A stretch of DNA of 64,000 nucleotides from positions 66,086,852 to 66,150,851 of the forward strand of contig OY829329.1 in assembly GCA_963691655.1 (NCBI GenBank). The letters run 5' to 3'. The notes under the pieces were generated by a model, which was given only the letters and a program-made list of their open reading frames with translations, was not told the origin of the DNA and searched no databases. The translations under genes were made by a program, and so were the position numbers. Source of the DNA: Toxonevra muliebris (taxonomy: Eukaryota; Arthropoda; Insecta; Diptera; Pallopteridae). This document shows, piece by piece, positions 33,780 through 44,419 of the stretch (the stretch's first letter is position 1; the number at the start of each line of letters is the position of its first letter).

Positions 33780-35864
33780 ATTGAAATGTAAGTGAAAGAT
33801 TCGTTACTAATAAGTCCATTTACAAGTTTTAAAAATGTAAGCAGAGTATTCAGGCACTGTCGTCGTAGGACATGCAATGTTAAATAAAATAATTACTTTT
33901 AAAAATTCAGCGCTGGTTATTTACCTACTTCTCAGTGTTTAAAAGTCCAATGGTTTTTATCTGACGAACAAAATCAATTAAAAGCCCTGCCTAAAAGTAT
34001 GCAATAAAATGCCATGAATATCCAAGTAAGTAACTTTAATTTTACCTTGAATTTATTTTGTATGTATTTCCAAACAAAAAAAAAAACTACCAAAACAAAT
34101 CTATCCAACCCAGATAAAAAAAAACTTATAAAAAGGAAAATTTTGTAGTTTATATGTAAATGAAATAAATATTTCTGGTTATGTGACATATGTGAAGTTT
34201 TCATATAATTCGTTAAGCAAACAAAAATACCTACATATAAAAGTGATATGAAACTAATAGGAAGAAGGTTGCAAAAACACACTCACACACATACATACAA
34301 ACATGGATAACAACTTTCTCAGGAAGAACAAATCAAATCTTGTGGTTTACAAAAACGAAATTGCAGTCAAGATAAAATCGAAAGACAACTTGAGACTCAT
34401 ACCGAATAGAAGTAGAGAGAGAGAGAGAGAAAAAGAGAAAACTTCACAGGTGAATGAATGAATGCAGAGTAGGGATGAAGGTGAAAGGGAGGGAACCATA
34501 AGAAACCGTGCCGAAATATTGTTTGTAGTAGAGAAGATACTCATACTACAGTGTAAAAAAAATTGAATTTTCAGTGTTACGAAAAAGCAAGCAGAAGTAG
34601 AAAAACGAATTGCAGTATATATTTTTATAAATATGTACGTATGTGTGGTTCATTTGTGTTGTGTATGTATGTGTGCCTCTAATGCAAACTGTCACTGTAC
34701 TTTACCATGAAATGCATTTGTCGCAGCGTTGTTGTTGAGAAGTAATCGTCGTCGTCGTTGTTGTTGTTGATGTTGTTGTTTTTCTAGGGTTACAATGAAA
34801 TGAAAATGTCAGAAAAATATACACACAAAAAGCAAAAAACAATCTAAGCAAAGTAACTGACTGAATGACTGACAGGCAGACAGACAGACAGAGAGACACT
34901 TGATGGAGCCACAAGTAAATCTTTATTAAAAAAAATAAAGATATTCGTTTTGTTGTTTTTTGTTTTTTTTTTTTGCTTTGTTTTACTAATCCAATTAAAT
35001 TATTTTCATTCTGGGGTTGGTTTCTGCTTCTTGCTGCTGCCTGTGACTGTGAGCAGTAAATTGTGATAGCAGTCAAGATACAAAATATGTGAAAGGGATG
35101 GATTGATTTTTTTTTTTTTTTTTTTTTTGTTTTTTGCCAAACTGAAGATTTTTGTTTTAATAATATTTAATAGCGGAAAAAGAAAACTTTACAGTTTGCA
35201 TTGCGGTTATAATTTTCAGTAGCTCTTTTTTCTTGTTCTTTTCCTTAGCGCAGATTTTATGTTCTTATTTTATTAATGGTGAGAAATTTGTGAATTTAAT
35301 AGCTCGTAAAATTCATATTTAATATTTGTATTCATAAATTATTTTACTCATATTTTGCCGCATTAAATTTTCTCAACGGTACTACCAACATTTTTCATAT
35401 TTTTTTTTCTTGCTTGCTGCATAATTACACTGTCCAGCAAGGGGTTGCATATAAATTGTGAAAGGTTTAACTTTAAAATGGGTAAATATATAACAACTTA
35501 CATAAATGTGAGATATATATGTATGTACTGTTGAACATGTTTATATACTGTCTCGTATTGCATGCGCAATACGCTTGTTGAGCATAAATGCAACTCTGTG
35601 CTAACATGTTGAATATGGAAGGCGAAAAATATGGTCTCGGCTCTGGAGTCTAGTTGTCATTTTTGAAAAGAATTGTTATTATTATTGTAGGCGAAACGTA
35701 TACAAAATGAAACGGTGCAATTAATATATAAAAACCGTAACAATTATCGCTAAAATTATTTATTTTGTATTTTACCGAAAATGGTAGCTAATATCACGCA
35801 TCTTTTCAACATTCTTTTTGCTTGCAGACATATTTTTCACTACTGTTTTTTTTATTTATTTAAG
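33780..35864. other. Non-coding sequence
   Basis: No gene seen. Simple repeats include GAGA near 34412-34436, GTCGTCGTTGTTGTT near 34748-34770, and T runs near 34965 and 35108. The last 30 bases are pyrimidine-rich and end TTTATTTATTTAAG, a plausible splice acceptor. Confidence 0.45.
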
Positions 35865-36335
35865 GTTTGGTTGAACTATAAAAGCTACAATAAACGAAAG
35901 CTGACAACAAATAAAATGGCATCGAGCGCAGTTGAAGGAGATAGCAACCGCATGCACACCTTCAATAACACTGAGGAGGCGGCAATTAGGTTAACTGAAC
36001 TCGAAACATCCACTTCGAGCATCCAAGGCACACAAAGTTTTGTTTTAGAGCATTCTAGGAGTGTAAGTGAAGGAGAGGCTGCTTCAGCGCCTCAAAGGCC
36101 AGAGCTGGCAGAGACCCTAGACTGCTCCATGCGATCTCAACCGAAAAACTTCACAGCAACTACAACAACCTCTCGAAGAAGCACCACCAGTAATAAAGAT
36201 GACACCACTACACGAGCTTCACTTATGGAGCAACCGCTGACTTTCAGAAAACCAGGGAGAAAAAGATGGAAGAAATCGCCACAAGTCTTCGTAGGCTTAA
36301 ACCAGACTATACTATACTTTTCCGAAGAGTTTTGA
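35865..36335 (+). CDS. Putative host exon of unknown gene, 3' end merged with a repeat
   Basis: An open frame follows the acceptor TTATTTAAG|GTTTGG. It may also start at the ATG at 35916 (context AAAATGG). It encodes MASSAVEGDSNRM, a Glu/Thr/Ser-rich middle, TATTTTSRRSTTSNKDD and a basic end KPGRKRWKKSP. Base composition is clearly more GC-rich and coding-like than the flanks. The last dozen codons before the stop at 36333 lie inside foldback repeat X (from about 36299), so the natural end or donor is uncertain; no strong donor is visible before it. I do not recognise the protein. It could be a first coding exon of a downstream gene, an alternative 3' exon of the Fas3-like gene, or a disrupted gene. 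Confidence 0.4.
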   Translation, partial: VWLNYKSYNKRKLTTNKMASSAVEGDSNRMHTFNNTEEAAIRLTELETSTSSIQGTQSFVLEHSRSVSEGEAASAPQRPELAETLDCSMRSQPKNFTATTTTSRRSTTSNKDDTTTRASLMEQPLTFRKPGRKRWKKSPQVFVGLNQTILYFSEEF

Positions 36336-36645
36336 TGCGCTAAATCCAAATAATTTTTTTTTTTTTTTTTTTGAGTCCACACACACAAAAATAAAAACTT
36401 CAAAATGCGATATCTCCACGAACAAAAAAAATATTTGAGGAAACTCAACGACATTCGTAAGAGAAAAACTTGTTCCTCTTTTTAGGAAGAAAAAAAATCA
36501 ACGAGGCTACATAACCTCAAATATGGGCAAAACAAAGTTTTTTGCACTTTCAGGTTAGGATATTATAAAAATCTGAGGCCAAAATTGGATTCAGCGCATC
36601 AAAAACCTCCAGAAGAGTATAGTCTGGTTTCTGGTTAAAAACATT
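36299..36645 (-). repeat. Foldback repeat X, complete copy
   Basis: The left arm AAACCAGACTATAC...GATGCGCTAAATCC (36299-36350) is inverted at 36593-36640 (GGATTCAGCGCATC...GTATAGTCTGGTTTCTGGTT). The interior shares CTTTCAGGTTAGGATAT and ACCTCAAATATGGGCAA with the copy at 9929-10200 in the other orientation. It is non-coding. Confidence 0.7.
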
Positions 36646-36868
36646 ATTCTGCGCCCATTCTAAACCTAGCACAAACCTCTTTTTATGCGCTCCACTTGGT
36701 TAGATCCTGGGAAAAAATTTCAATTTAAAGATTCTCTTTACAAAATCAGTGGCCAGAAAAAAAATCTCACAAGCATCCAGGATTATTCTGTACTGAGTTT
36801 ATAAAATTGGACAGACTTATTGGTGCCTACCGAAGATACGTTTGACTCACAAAAATGTATTAGTATCT

Positions 36869-36979
36869 AAGGCCATTTTCTGAATGTCCGTTTAAGCACT
36901 AATCAGAACTAACTACTACTACTAACCCTCGGTTAAAATTTGGATTAGTGCTTAACCGGACATTGAGAAAATGGGCTTT
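36869..36979. mobile_element. Short MITE (about 110 bp) with arms of about 35 bp
   Basis: AAGGCCATTTTCTGAATGTCC...TTAAGCACTAATC on the left is inverted on the right (GATTAGTGCTTAACCGGACATTGAGAAAATGGGCTTT). The spacer contains ACTACTACTA. The target duplication is not clear. Confidence 0.65.
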
Positions 36980-39900
36980 AAACTAATTTCAATGGCAGCT
37001 TCATATAGGCAAGAGCGTCAGTATCACAATTTTAAAACGTTTTTTATAGGCAAACTTAAATCAAACCTAAACGTAATCTATTCAAATGTAAGTATGTATG
37101 TGTGTATATTTGTATGCTGACTGTTAAAAGTGCAATTAATTGTAGTATTCAATATGACTTTACACAATTCACTCTATGTTTTATTTGATGAATAAAAGGT
37201 GCAAATAACATTTGTATTACCTAACATCAAGCGGCGAACTGGTCTCAATGGAATGAGTATAGGGGGCTAAATTTAGTTTATTTGTTCCCCCTTCCCCCTC
37301 ACTTACGCGTAAAATCAAATAAACCAAAACAATCACAATCAACAAAATGGACTTCATTTACAATTTATTACCTTCACCAACAACTGAAAATGAACATTCG
37401 CACGCCTTCAATAAGCTACAGCGGCCCACACCATAAAAGCAAGCATTATACACTAACTCAGCAAAAGAAAACGGAAAAAGGAAAAAAATAAAACAGCGCA
37501 CATTGTTGACATCGCCACGGGTGGAAGCATGTAATAATGATGGGGCAAATGATACTCACAGCGAACAACGTAGTGAATTAAAAACAGAGAGAGAGTGAGA
37601 GAGAGGGAGACGTGCTTCAAAGTGAGCTCCTTTTGTTGTTGACCGTAATTAATGGAAGTGAAAAATTTACATTGTCGTCATTTCATTACTTTGCAATTTG
37701 GTTGAACGTGAGTAACGTTCCAAAATAACCCAGCAGCAGCGTGCCAGGTTCTATAGATAGGTAAGTATAATCTGGCAACATTGTTTACTGTGGGAAACAC
37801 TTCTGTGCAGTGTGCTCTCTCCATGACATTCTTTCTCTCACTCTCTCCCTACCCAATACTATCGTTAGTAATGTTTTTGTTTTTCGAGAGAGAGAGAGGG
37901 GACAAATGAAAAGTAAAAGCAAATGCAAAATGAAAAAAAATGAAAAAAAAAAGAAATTATTTGTCAACATTTACGTTGCGTTATCCATTCGTATTGTTGT
38001 TGTTATTGTTTACGAGGCGCCATAAGTTGATGGAGCATTAAGAAGCGACAACATCAGCACAACGTAGCGAAGCACCTGCAACAAATGAAGCGGCAGTTGC
38101 GATGACTCAACGAAAACAACAACAGAAAATAAAAACAAACTTAACAAAAAACAAAAATAAAATAAAAATACTATATAAAGAAAAATAAGTATATATGTAT
38201 GTATGTGTTATTCTTTTTGTATACGAATGAGCCATGTCTTGTATTTGGTATGATATCCTCTGGCCGGATGGTGTCACCGTGATAGTAATGATGGTAGCGA
38301 TGGTGATGATGCCCAAAGGTGCTTTTAAACGCAAAATTTTCACGAGTTCACAAGCTCATTTTTTGTTTGATGAATTGAATTCAGCGAAGCATTCCTTGCT
38401 GAATGAAATTCTTCTGGAATGTACAGAATGCCAAGAATAAGAAGACAAATGAAAAACTCGTAAAGCAATTGTCCAGACATACGCTGAGACGATGAAAGCG
38501 TCTGAGAGAGTGGGTAGATGGATGAGTGAGTGTGTATGATTGTCGTTCGTTGTATAGAAGAGCAGCCACATGGTAAGAAGTGGGCAATAGGCTGTGCTGC
38601 TTTGTGTATGTACATTAAGTAAGTAGCCAACCATATAGCTTAAGCGACAGCATACAAAATTCTAAGCATCATTGAGTTTAGAATACGATACTGGGTGAAT
38701 TTTTCTCCTATTGTCCAGGGTTGGGTGGAAGTGTGAGGAAGTTAGGGAGTATATTCGCCCTGACTTTGTTTAGGGGAATTTCCAATGATTAAATTTCAAG
38801 AGTTATGACTAATTCTAGATTTAAAAAAAAATACGTCAAGACAACAGCTATTCAACGATATTTTAGACTTAGAGCGTTTTCTTTTCTCGATACATTTTTT
38901 CTGCACCGTGCGAGGGCCGTCAAATCTCGTGTTATTTTCTGAAAAAGAGACAGCCTTTTCAGAGAGTATGGTGTTCTTTTCTTAAAAATGTTGCCTTCTG
39001 AGCGGGGAAAAATGTAACACGATTGCTCTCAGTTAAATGACGGAGTGAGAATGTTTCCCTGCAAATTAGCTCATTTTAACAGAGAAGCATTTTTATGTTC
39101 TTTTCTTGCACTAAAAAGACAACATTTTGGCAGGGTTGAGGGCAACATTAAAAATTATTGCCATCGCAATAGGGGGGAAAATGCAACATTTTGTCAAGAA
39201 AAGAAAACGCTATTAGAGTTAAGGGTAGGGTTGGGTTCTGGGGGCCTGCTCGAATATATAACGAATTGAAAATTAACATCCCTTTATAAAGTTTTAGATT
39301 TTTCTTAAAGCTTTCTATGCCTGTGCTTAAAGTAAAGAAAAGTTTTATTTGGGAACTCTCGCAATGTCGCATTGAATTTGGCTTTTTTTTTCATATTGCT
39401 ATACAAAATTTTCGTTCTACCATTGTCATTTTAAGCAATAAATAAGCTCAGGGGTAAATAAACGAGCAAACACCTACACATAAATGCAATAACAGCAATA
39501 CCAAAAAAAAAAACGCAACTACAGCTGAGCTGTAAGAGGGCAGTATGAAACGCTTGAGCTCATTTATGGCAACACACAAAAGCAGTGAGAAAGGCTCCTC
39601 TGGGAGCTGTTGTCAGTGGCGCATGAGAAATGACGTTGAGAACACAACACACACACATACACACACACAGACACACAAAAATCTTTAAGGATACCTACTC
39701 AAGAAGGCTACTGCTCGTTTACTTGATTTTTGTGTAATTTTTTTTTATTTTTGCTTATTTTTTTAACATCTATTTACGAACGCATATATATTTGCTACAA
39801 GCTAACTGACGCAGGCCAGCCAGGCCAGGCCAGGCAAGTGTGCAAGTTTCGAGTCAGCCAGTGATGGTGACAAAGCGTTTAAATATGCTTTTACCGGAAA

Positions 39901-40710
39901 TGCCCTAATAATGGTAATTTATTTAACGCAATACATGCGTCCATATAAATATAAATCAAATGTCGAGCGAGAAGAAAAAAAGGAAAAAATACATTATCAT
40001 GGTGTAATGTATAACACGATAGAAAGATAGAAAGAGAGAGAGAGAGACAGAAAGTGTGAAAAGGAAATGTTTTTGCTTAACCAGCAGTCTGATCATTAAA
40101 TTATCGAAAAAAGGGCAATAAAAAATAAAATATTTTACGATGTTATACACGCTCTTACCATTAACAACAACAACATGGCGAAGAAAAGGATACGTTCAAT
40201 TACAAAGTCAAAGGATTTGAATGTGTTTTGCCTGTGTGTTTGTGTGTGCGTCATGACACCAACGCATTCGCTTTCTTTTTTAGTCATTAATTTTAATATT
40301 ATTCAAATTTAAAATTACGTTTCAAGTTTATTGATTTCATTGTTATTTTATTGAATTTTTTTCCTCTGGCAGGAAGGAAGATGCGTCTTTTTCAGAAAAC
40401 AAACTAAAGGCTCACATTTTTAAGGTTGCTGAACTTTAAATGTTCTATTAGCAGTAAGTAAGATTCAGTGTGGTATAGAAATTCAGCAGAGGTGAAATTT
40501 CAAAATTTTAATTTAAGCTTAATTGCGTCGTTATAAGTAACACCACCACCACTATCGCTGACATTTTTCTGCCGTTATTGCTACTGCCTTTTGCCTTCAA
40601 TACAATGATATAAACAGAGCCAAAGCAGCCGGCCGCCGGCAGCCAATTTCTTTTAAGAGAATAAACACAATAAGAACGCCAATCTCTAGCGTCATGAATA
40701 TGTGGAAGAA
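36980..40710. other. Non-coding sequence
   Basis: No gene seen. GAGAGA tracts (about 37590-37610, 37885-37900, 40030-40050), CACACA patches (39645-39680) and A runs. Several short open frames overlap these simple repeats and lack codon bias. Confidence 0.45.
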
Positions 40711-40943
40711 AAACCAAAAACAAATTGTTTTTACAAATCGGAGAAGATACAAAAGGCACTAGATTCGAAGGAAGCTTTCTTGGATATAGAAGGAGCCTCA
40801 ACAACACCTCATACGACGAGAAGTAGATAACACAACATCCAAATGGATGTCAGAAATGCTCTATTCTAGAGCAGCTAAGATGAAAACAGGGTTAGCTATC
40901 ATATCAGTCAGCACAACAAGAAAATGTCCACAGGGAGGAGTAT

Positions 40944-41793
40944 TGTAGTGAACCGTTTCTCGGTCTAAGGCTGGGGTAGTCTCATTTACAGGGGACCTTC
41001 ACTTTCTATTCTGGACACAAGAATGCTACTGTACGTAATGCAGGGTATCGAAGCTGGGGCGCTGCTGTGCGAAATGCAATTAACTATGCTGGAGTGCGTG
41101 CTTTAGGGTCGCAGTGTACCCGGTGATGCTGCTTTTCGTTCGTCATATTCCGTCCGGTTATCCAAGTCGACTTATTACCATGCCCGTCGATGAATTAGCA
41201 AGCTACAACACGTCATGCACGGAAGTAAGACCTGGAGTTTTTCTAACTTCGTTCGTTAGGTCACTGGGATACTTTCGTCACTGGGTTGGGGTTTACTACT
41301 AGGCGTTATGGCTACTCTGCTAATTACTTACCCGCACGTCTTTCCTTCAGCAGCTACCCGCACAAGTAGAGTTATTATCGCAACGAGAACTATCGGCACA
41401 ATGAAAGTTATTACCACAATGAGGGCTATCGACCCCTTTCCTCTTTCCCCCGACCGTCTTGCTGGCAAAGCAGTTTTTCCTCTTCTTTTGTTTTTCCAGT
41501 TCACCACAACCGCGGCTGGAAAGTATGATGTCGTATTTTTGTTACTTTGTTGCTACTAATCGTTTCGTGTTGGCGTGATTTTTATGCCGTTATATTTGTG
41601 TACGATGTTTACGGGATGATCTGTTATTGTTGTTCTGCGTGCATAATGTTATTCTTCTGTGCTGTTGCCAAGCCAGATTCAAACTGTGTTGTCTTTTCTG
41701 TATAATGCGTCCCTGTGGGGAAAACCGCTGGGTCATACTGGTCATGCTACGTTGTGCGGTGCAATTTGGTTGGCCCAAAATTATACCGTCTCA
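40944..41793. mobile_element. Probable solo LTR (850 bp)
   Basis: A GC-richer block lies exactly where the LINE reading breaks between motif B (GGV) and LxPLMWNL. It starts TGTAGTGAACC and ends CCGTCTCA, so has TG...CA ends. GTAT is duplicated on both sides (40940-40943 and 41794-41797), the target-site size of many Gypsy-type elements. No second LTR or internal genes are seen, so it would be a recombination-derived solo LTR. It could also be another kind of insertion; the boundaries rest on LINE continuity. Confidence 0.7.
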
Positions 41794-41929
41794 GTATTAT
41801 CTAACCTCTAATGTGGAACCTGGTAGTAGACGAACTTTTAATGAAACTCTCATAGGCAGGCATAGACTGCTAAAGATATGCGAATGATATCGTGATAAAT
41901 TTGAAGAAACTCTTTGTAACATTATACAA

Positions 41930-42251
41930 GGCTGACGACTTCGATAGCCTAGTGGATAGTGCACTAGACTTTCATCTGGGAGGTTCGGGTTCGATTCCCG
42001 TCTTCGTCTGGTGGTAAATTTCACTACTTTCTTATATTCACTATCAATATGAAGTGTATGAGAATTATAAGATAGTGTACAAGTACACACATTGATTGGT
42101 AATGGCAAAACCACCAAGCCGATAAAAAATTGCCGCACCGCCGTTCGGAATCGGCGTTAAACTGTAGGTCGAACTATGTGGTATCATAATGGGCCGTTCA
42201 GGTGTCTCTCGACAGCCACTCCAACCTAACCTAACCTAATTTAACCTAACC
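41930..42251 (+). mobile_element. SINE-1, complete monomer with (CCTAA) tail
   Basis: A 13-bp duplication TAACATTATACAA flanks it (41917-41929 and 42252-42264). The tRNA-like head has A-box TAGCCTAGTGG and B-box GGTTCGATTCCC. The body ends GTTAAACTGTAGGTC and continues GAACTATGTGGTATCATAA, GCCACTCCAACCTAACCTAACC. It sits inside the LINE reverse transcriptase just after the YAND box. Confidence 0.93.
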
Positions 42252-42592
42252 TAACATTATACAAAGAGGGCTAGGTATCACTAGGAGATGGTGCAGGTCA
42301 GTAGGTTTAAATACTAACCCCGCAAAGACCATTATAGTTACGTTTGCAAGGAAGAGATCACTCCCGCGCTGGAAAGCGATTTCACTAGCCGGGAAAGTTA
42401 TTGCACAAAAGTAAAAGGTAAAATATCTGCACTTAGTATTTTATAGTAAGCTCACATGGAAATCGCATGTTAAGCCAGTGACAAATAAAGCCACTAGCGC
42501 TCTAATGGTATGCAAAAGGTTAGCAGGGAAACTTGGGAATGTAAACCTAGTGTACTGCGCAGGTTGTATACAAGATGGTACGGCCAATCATA

Positions 42593-43216
42593 TTAGGAGT
42601 ATGAATGTATAAACTCGTAATTGTGACTAACTTCATATCTATCATACGCGCAATTTTTTTGACATTGACAGCTATTCTATCTCGAAGAGCGCCAAAAATA
42701 CTATAAGAATTGATCTGTCAAATAATTTTCATAATTTTACAAAAGTGTTTTACTATAGCTGAAGATGTCGAATATTTGGTGGGATATGAAAGGTGTCGTG
42801 CATTTTGAGCTGTTGAAACCGAATGAAACGATCACTGGCGACCGCTACCGGCTACAATTGATGCGTTTGAGCCGAGCATTAAAGGATAAGAGGCCAGAAT
42901 ATGAGAATAGACATGACGAAGTTATTCTTCAGCGCGACAATGCTCGGCCGCATGTTGCAAGGCAAGTAAAAACATACTTGGAAACGCTGAAATGGGAAGT
43001 GCTACCCCACCCGCCGTATTCTCCAGACATTGCTCCTTCTGATTACCACTTGTTCCGATCGAGTAGCACTTCCGTTCTTTCGTATGCTACCAGAAAGATG
43101 GGAAAAGGTTGTGGCTAACGATGGACAATACTTTAAAGAGTAAATTTGCAATCACTTTTTCACAATAAATGTCCAAATTACGAAAAAAATACGAGTTTAT
43201 ACATTCATACTCCCAA
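42593..43216 (+). mobile_element. Deletion derivative of mariner copy 1 (624 bp)
   Basis: It has the same ends as 6243-7528 (TTAGGAGTATGAATG left, inverted TTGGGAGTATGAATG right), flanked by TA (42591-42592, 43217-43218). About 660 bp are missing in total. One gap joins codon 3 (MSN) directly to IWWDMKG; another lies after YHLFRS. It has no complete transposase and could only move with help. Removing it restores LINE sequence reading MVRPII-YEELAW. Confidence 0.93.
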
Positions 43217-44419
43217 TAGCATATGAAGAATTAGCGTGGGTAAGGAGAACTCAACTAAAAACAGCGAAAGCTAAACTAGGAAGAGTTCAAAGGTTAACGT
43301 ATCTCCATATAACAAGAGAGATGCAAACATGTCTGACGCAGCAGTCGGACTCCGATTGCTGCTTTGGACTTATTAATGGAGCTCGGTCCATTACACCTCG
43401 TAATTGAGGGTGCCTTCTGGGTAGCAATTGTAAGAGCAACGAAAGATAAAAGGTTGACGAGAAGATCTATAGGGCCTGAAAACCGAGATAACCCGGTGAA
43501 AGAAACTATCTTTGGACTGTCCCCAGGACAGAATGAATAAACTGTATAACTTTGAGAAACACTTTGTTGTAAGAATTAGTAGTAAGAACGAATGGGAGGG
43601 TATTGAATATAACTAGGCATTCAAAGAGTAAACGATTGAGTGGTATACAGATGGGTCACGAACTGAGGATGGCGCTAGGGCAGGTGGAGGCAAAAAATCA
43701 AACACTCTGAGCCGATGAAGAAATTTTCTAACACTGAAACTCATGCAATCAATATATGTGTGCAATTTAACCTAGACAGGAAATACAAACGAAAATATAT
43801 TGTTATCCTGTCGGACATCTAGGCAGCCATTCGACCACTATGCTCATTAGAGATCGCTTCTAAACTGATGTGGGACTGTTTGAGCAAGCTCAATCAACTA
43901 GCTTGCTAGAAAAACGGCAGCAATCACATTCGTAGGACTTCAACCCTTTTGTTGAATAGGAGATAGAGTAATCAGGGAATTACTCAGGCAGGAACAGATA
44001 AACAAGAGGCAAGAACTCTTTACCAATCTTTCAGAACTAAGGCAATTCTAAGCGCATTTAGGTAACTATAATAAGAGTAGATACGCATTCTGTATTAATT
44101 TTAACAAAAAATAGTTTGCGCATATTAGCTGGTATTCTGACTGGGCACTGCGGGCTCAGAGAACATCTCTGTAAATTAGGGGTTGAGGAAAACTCAATAC
44201 GTAGGTTTTTTAATGAAAGGAAGATGAAGCATTGTTCCACAAAAGAATGAAATAACTGGTTATGCATCAAGTGGCCAGCACCAGCATCCACAGATCCGGA
44301 CGCAATACTGAAATTGTTGAGGGAGACTGAACTGGACTGGATGAGGTACTCTAGGCATATTAGACTAGATAGAGACAACAACAACCTCTCTAACAATACA
44401 ATACTATACAATCGTTGAG

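Larger units (their letters stand above)
40710..44410 (+). pseudogene. LOA/R1/I-group LINE remnant with reverse transcriptase and RNase H
   Basis: In order the plus strand shows KEAFLDIEGAS (RT motif A, about 40773) and CPQGGV (motif B, about 40929). LMWNLVVDELLMKL, the YANDIVI box (41871; the second position of YADD reads N), CRSVGLNTNPAKT (42295) and WKSHVKPVTNKATSALMVCKRLAGK follow. Then come RRTQLKTAKAKLGRVQRL (43236) and an RNase H-like WYTDGSRTEDGARAGG (43632). A terminal GHCGLREHLCKLGVEENS segment (44140) closes it, before a 3' ACAACAACAACC sequence. The order RT then RNase H points to the I/R1/LOA group. Many stops and frameshifts are present. A solo LTR, a SINE and a mariner interrupt it. 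The 5' half is missing. Confidence 0.82.

Noticed and set aside
34702..35076. 124-codon minus-strand frame
   Set aside because: Composed of CAACAA/GTT simple repeats and A runs, with no domain or splice context.
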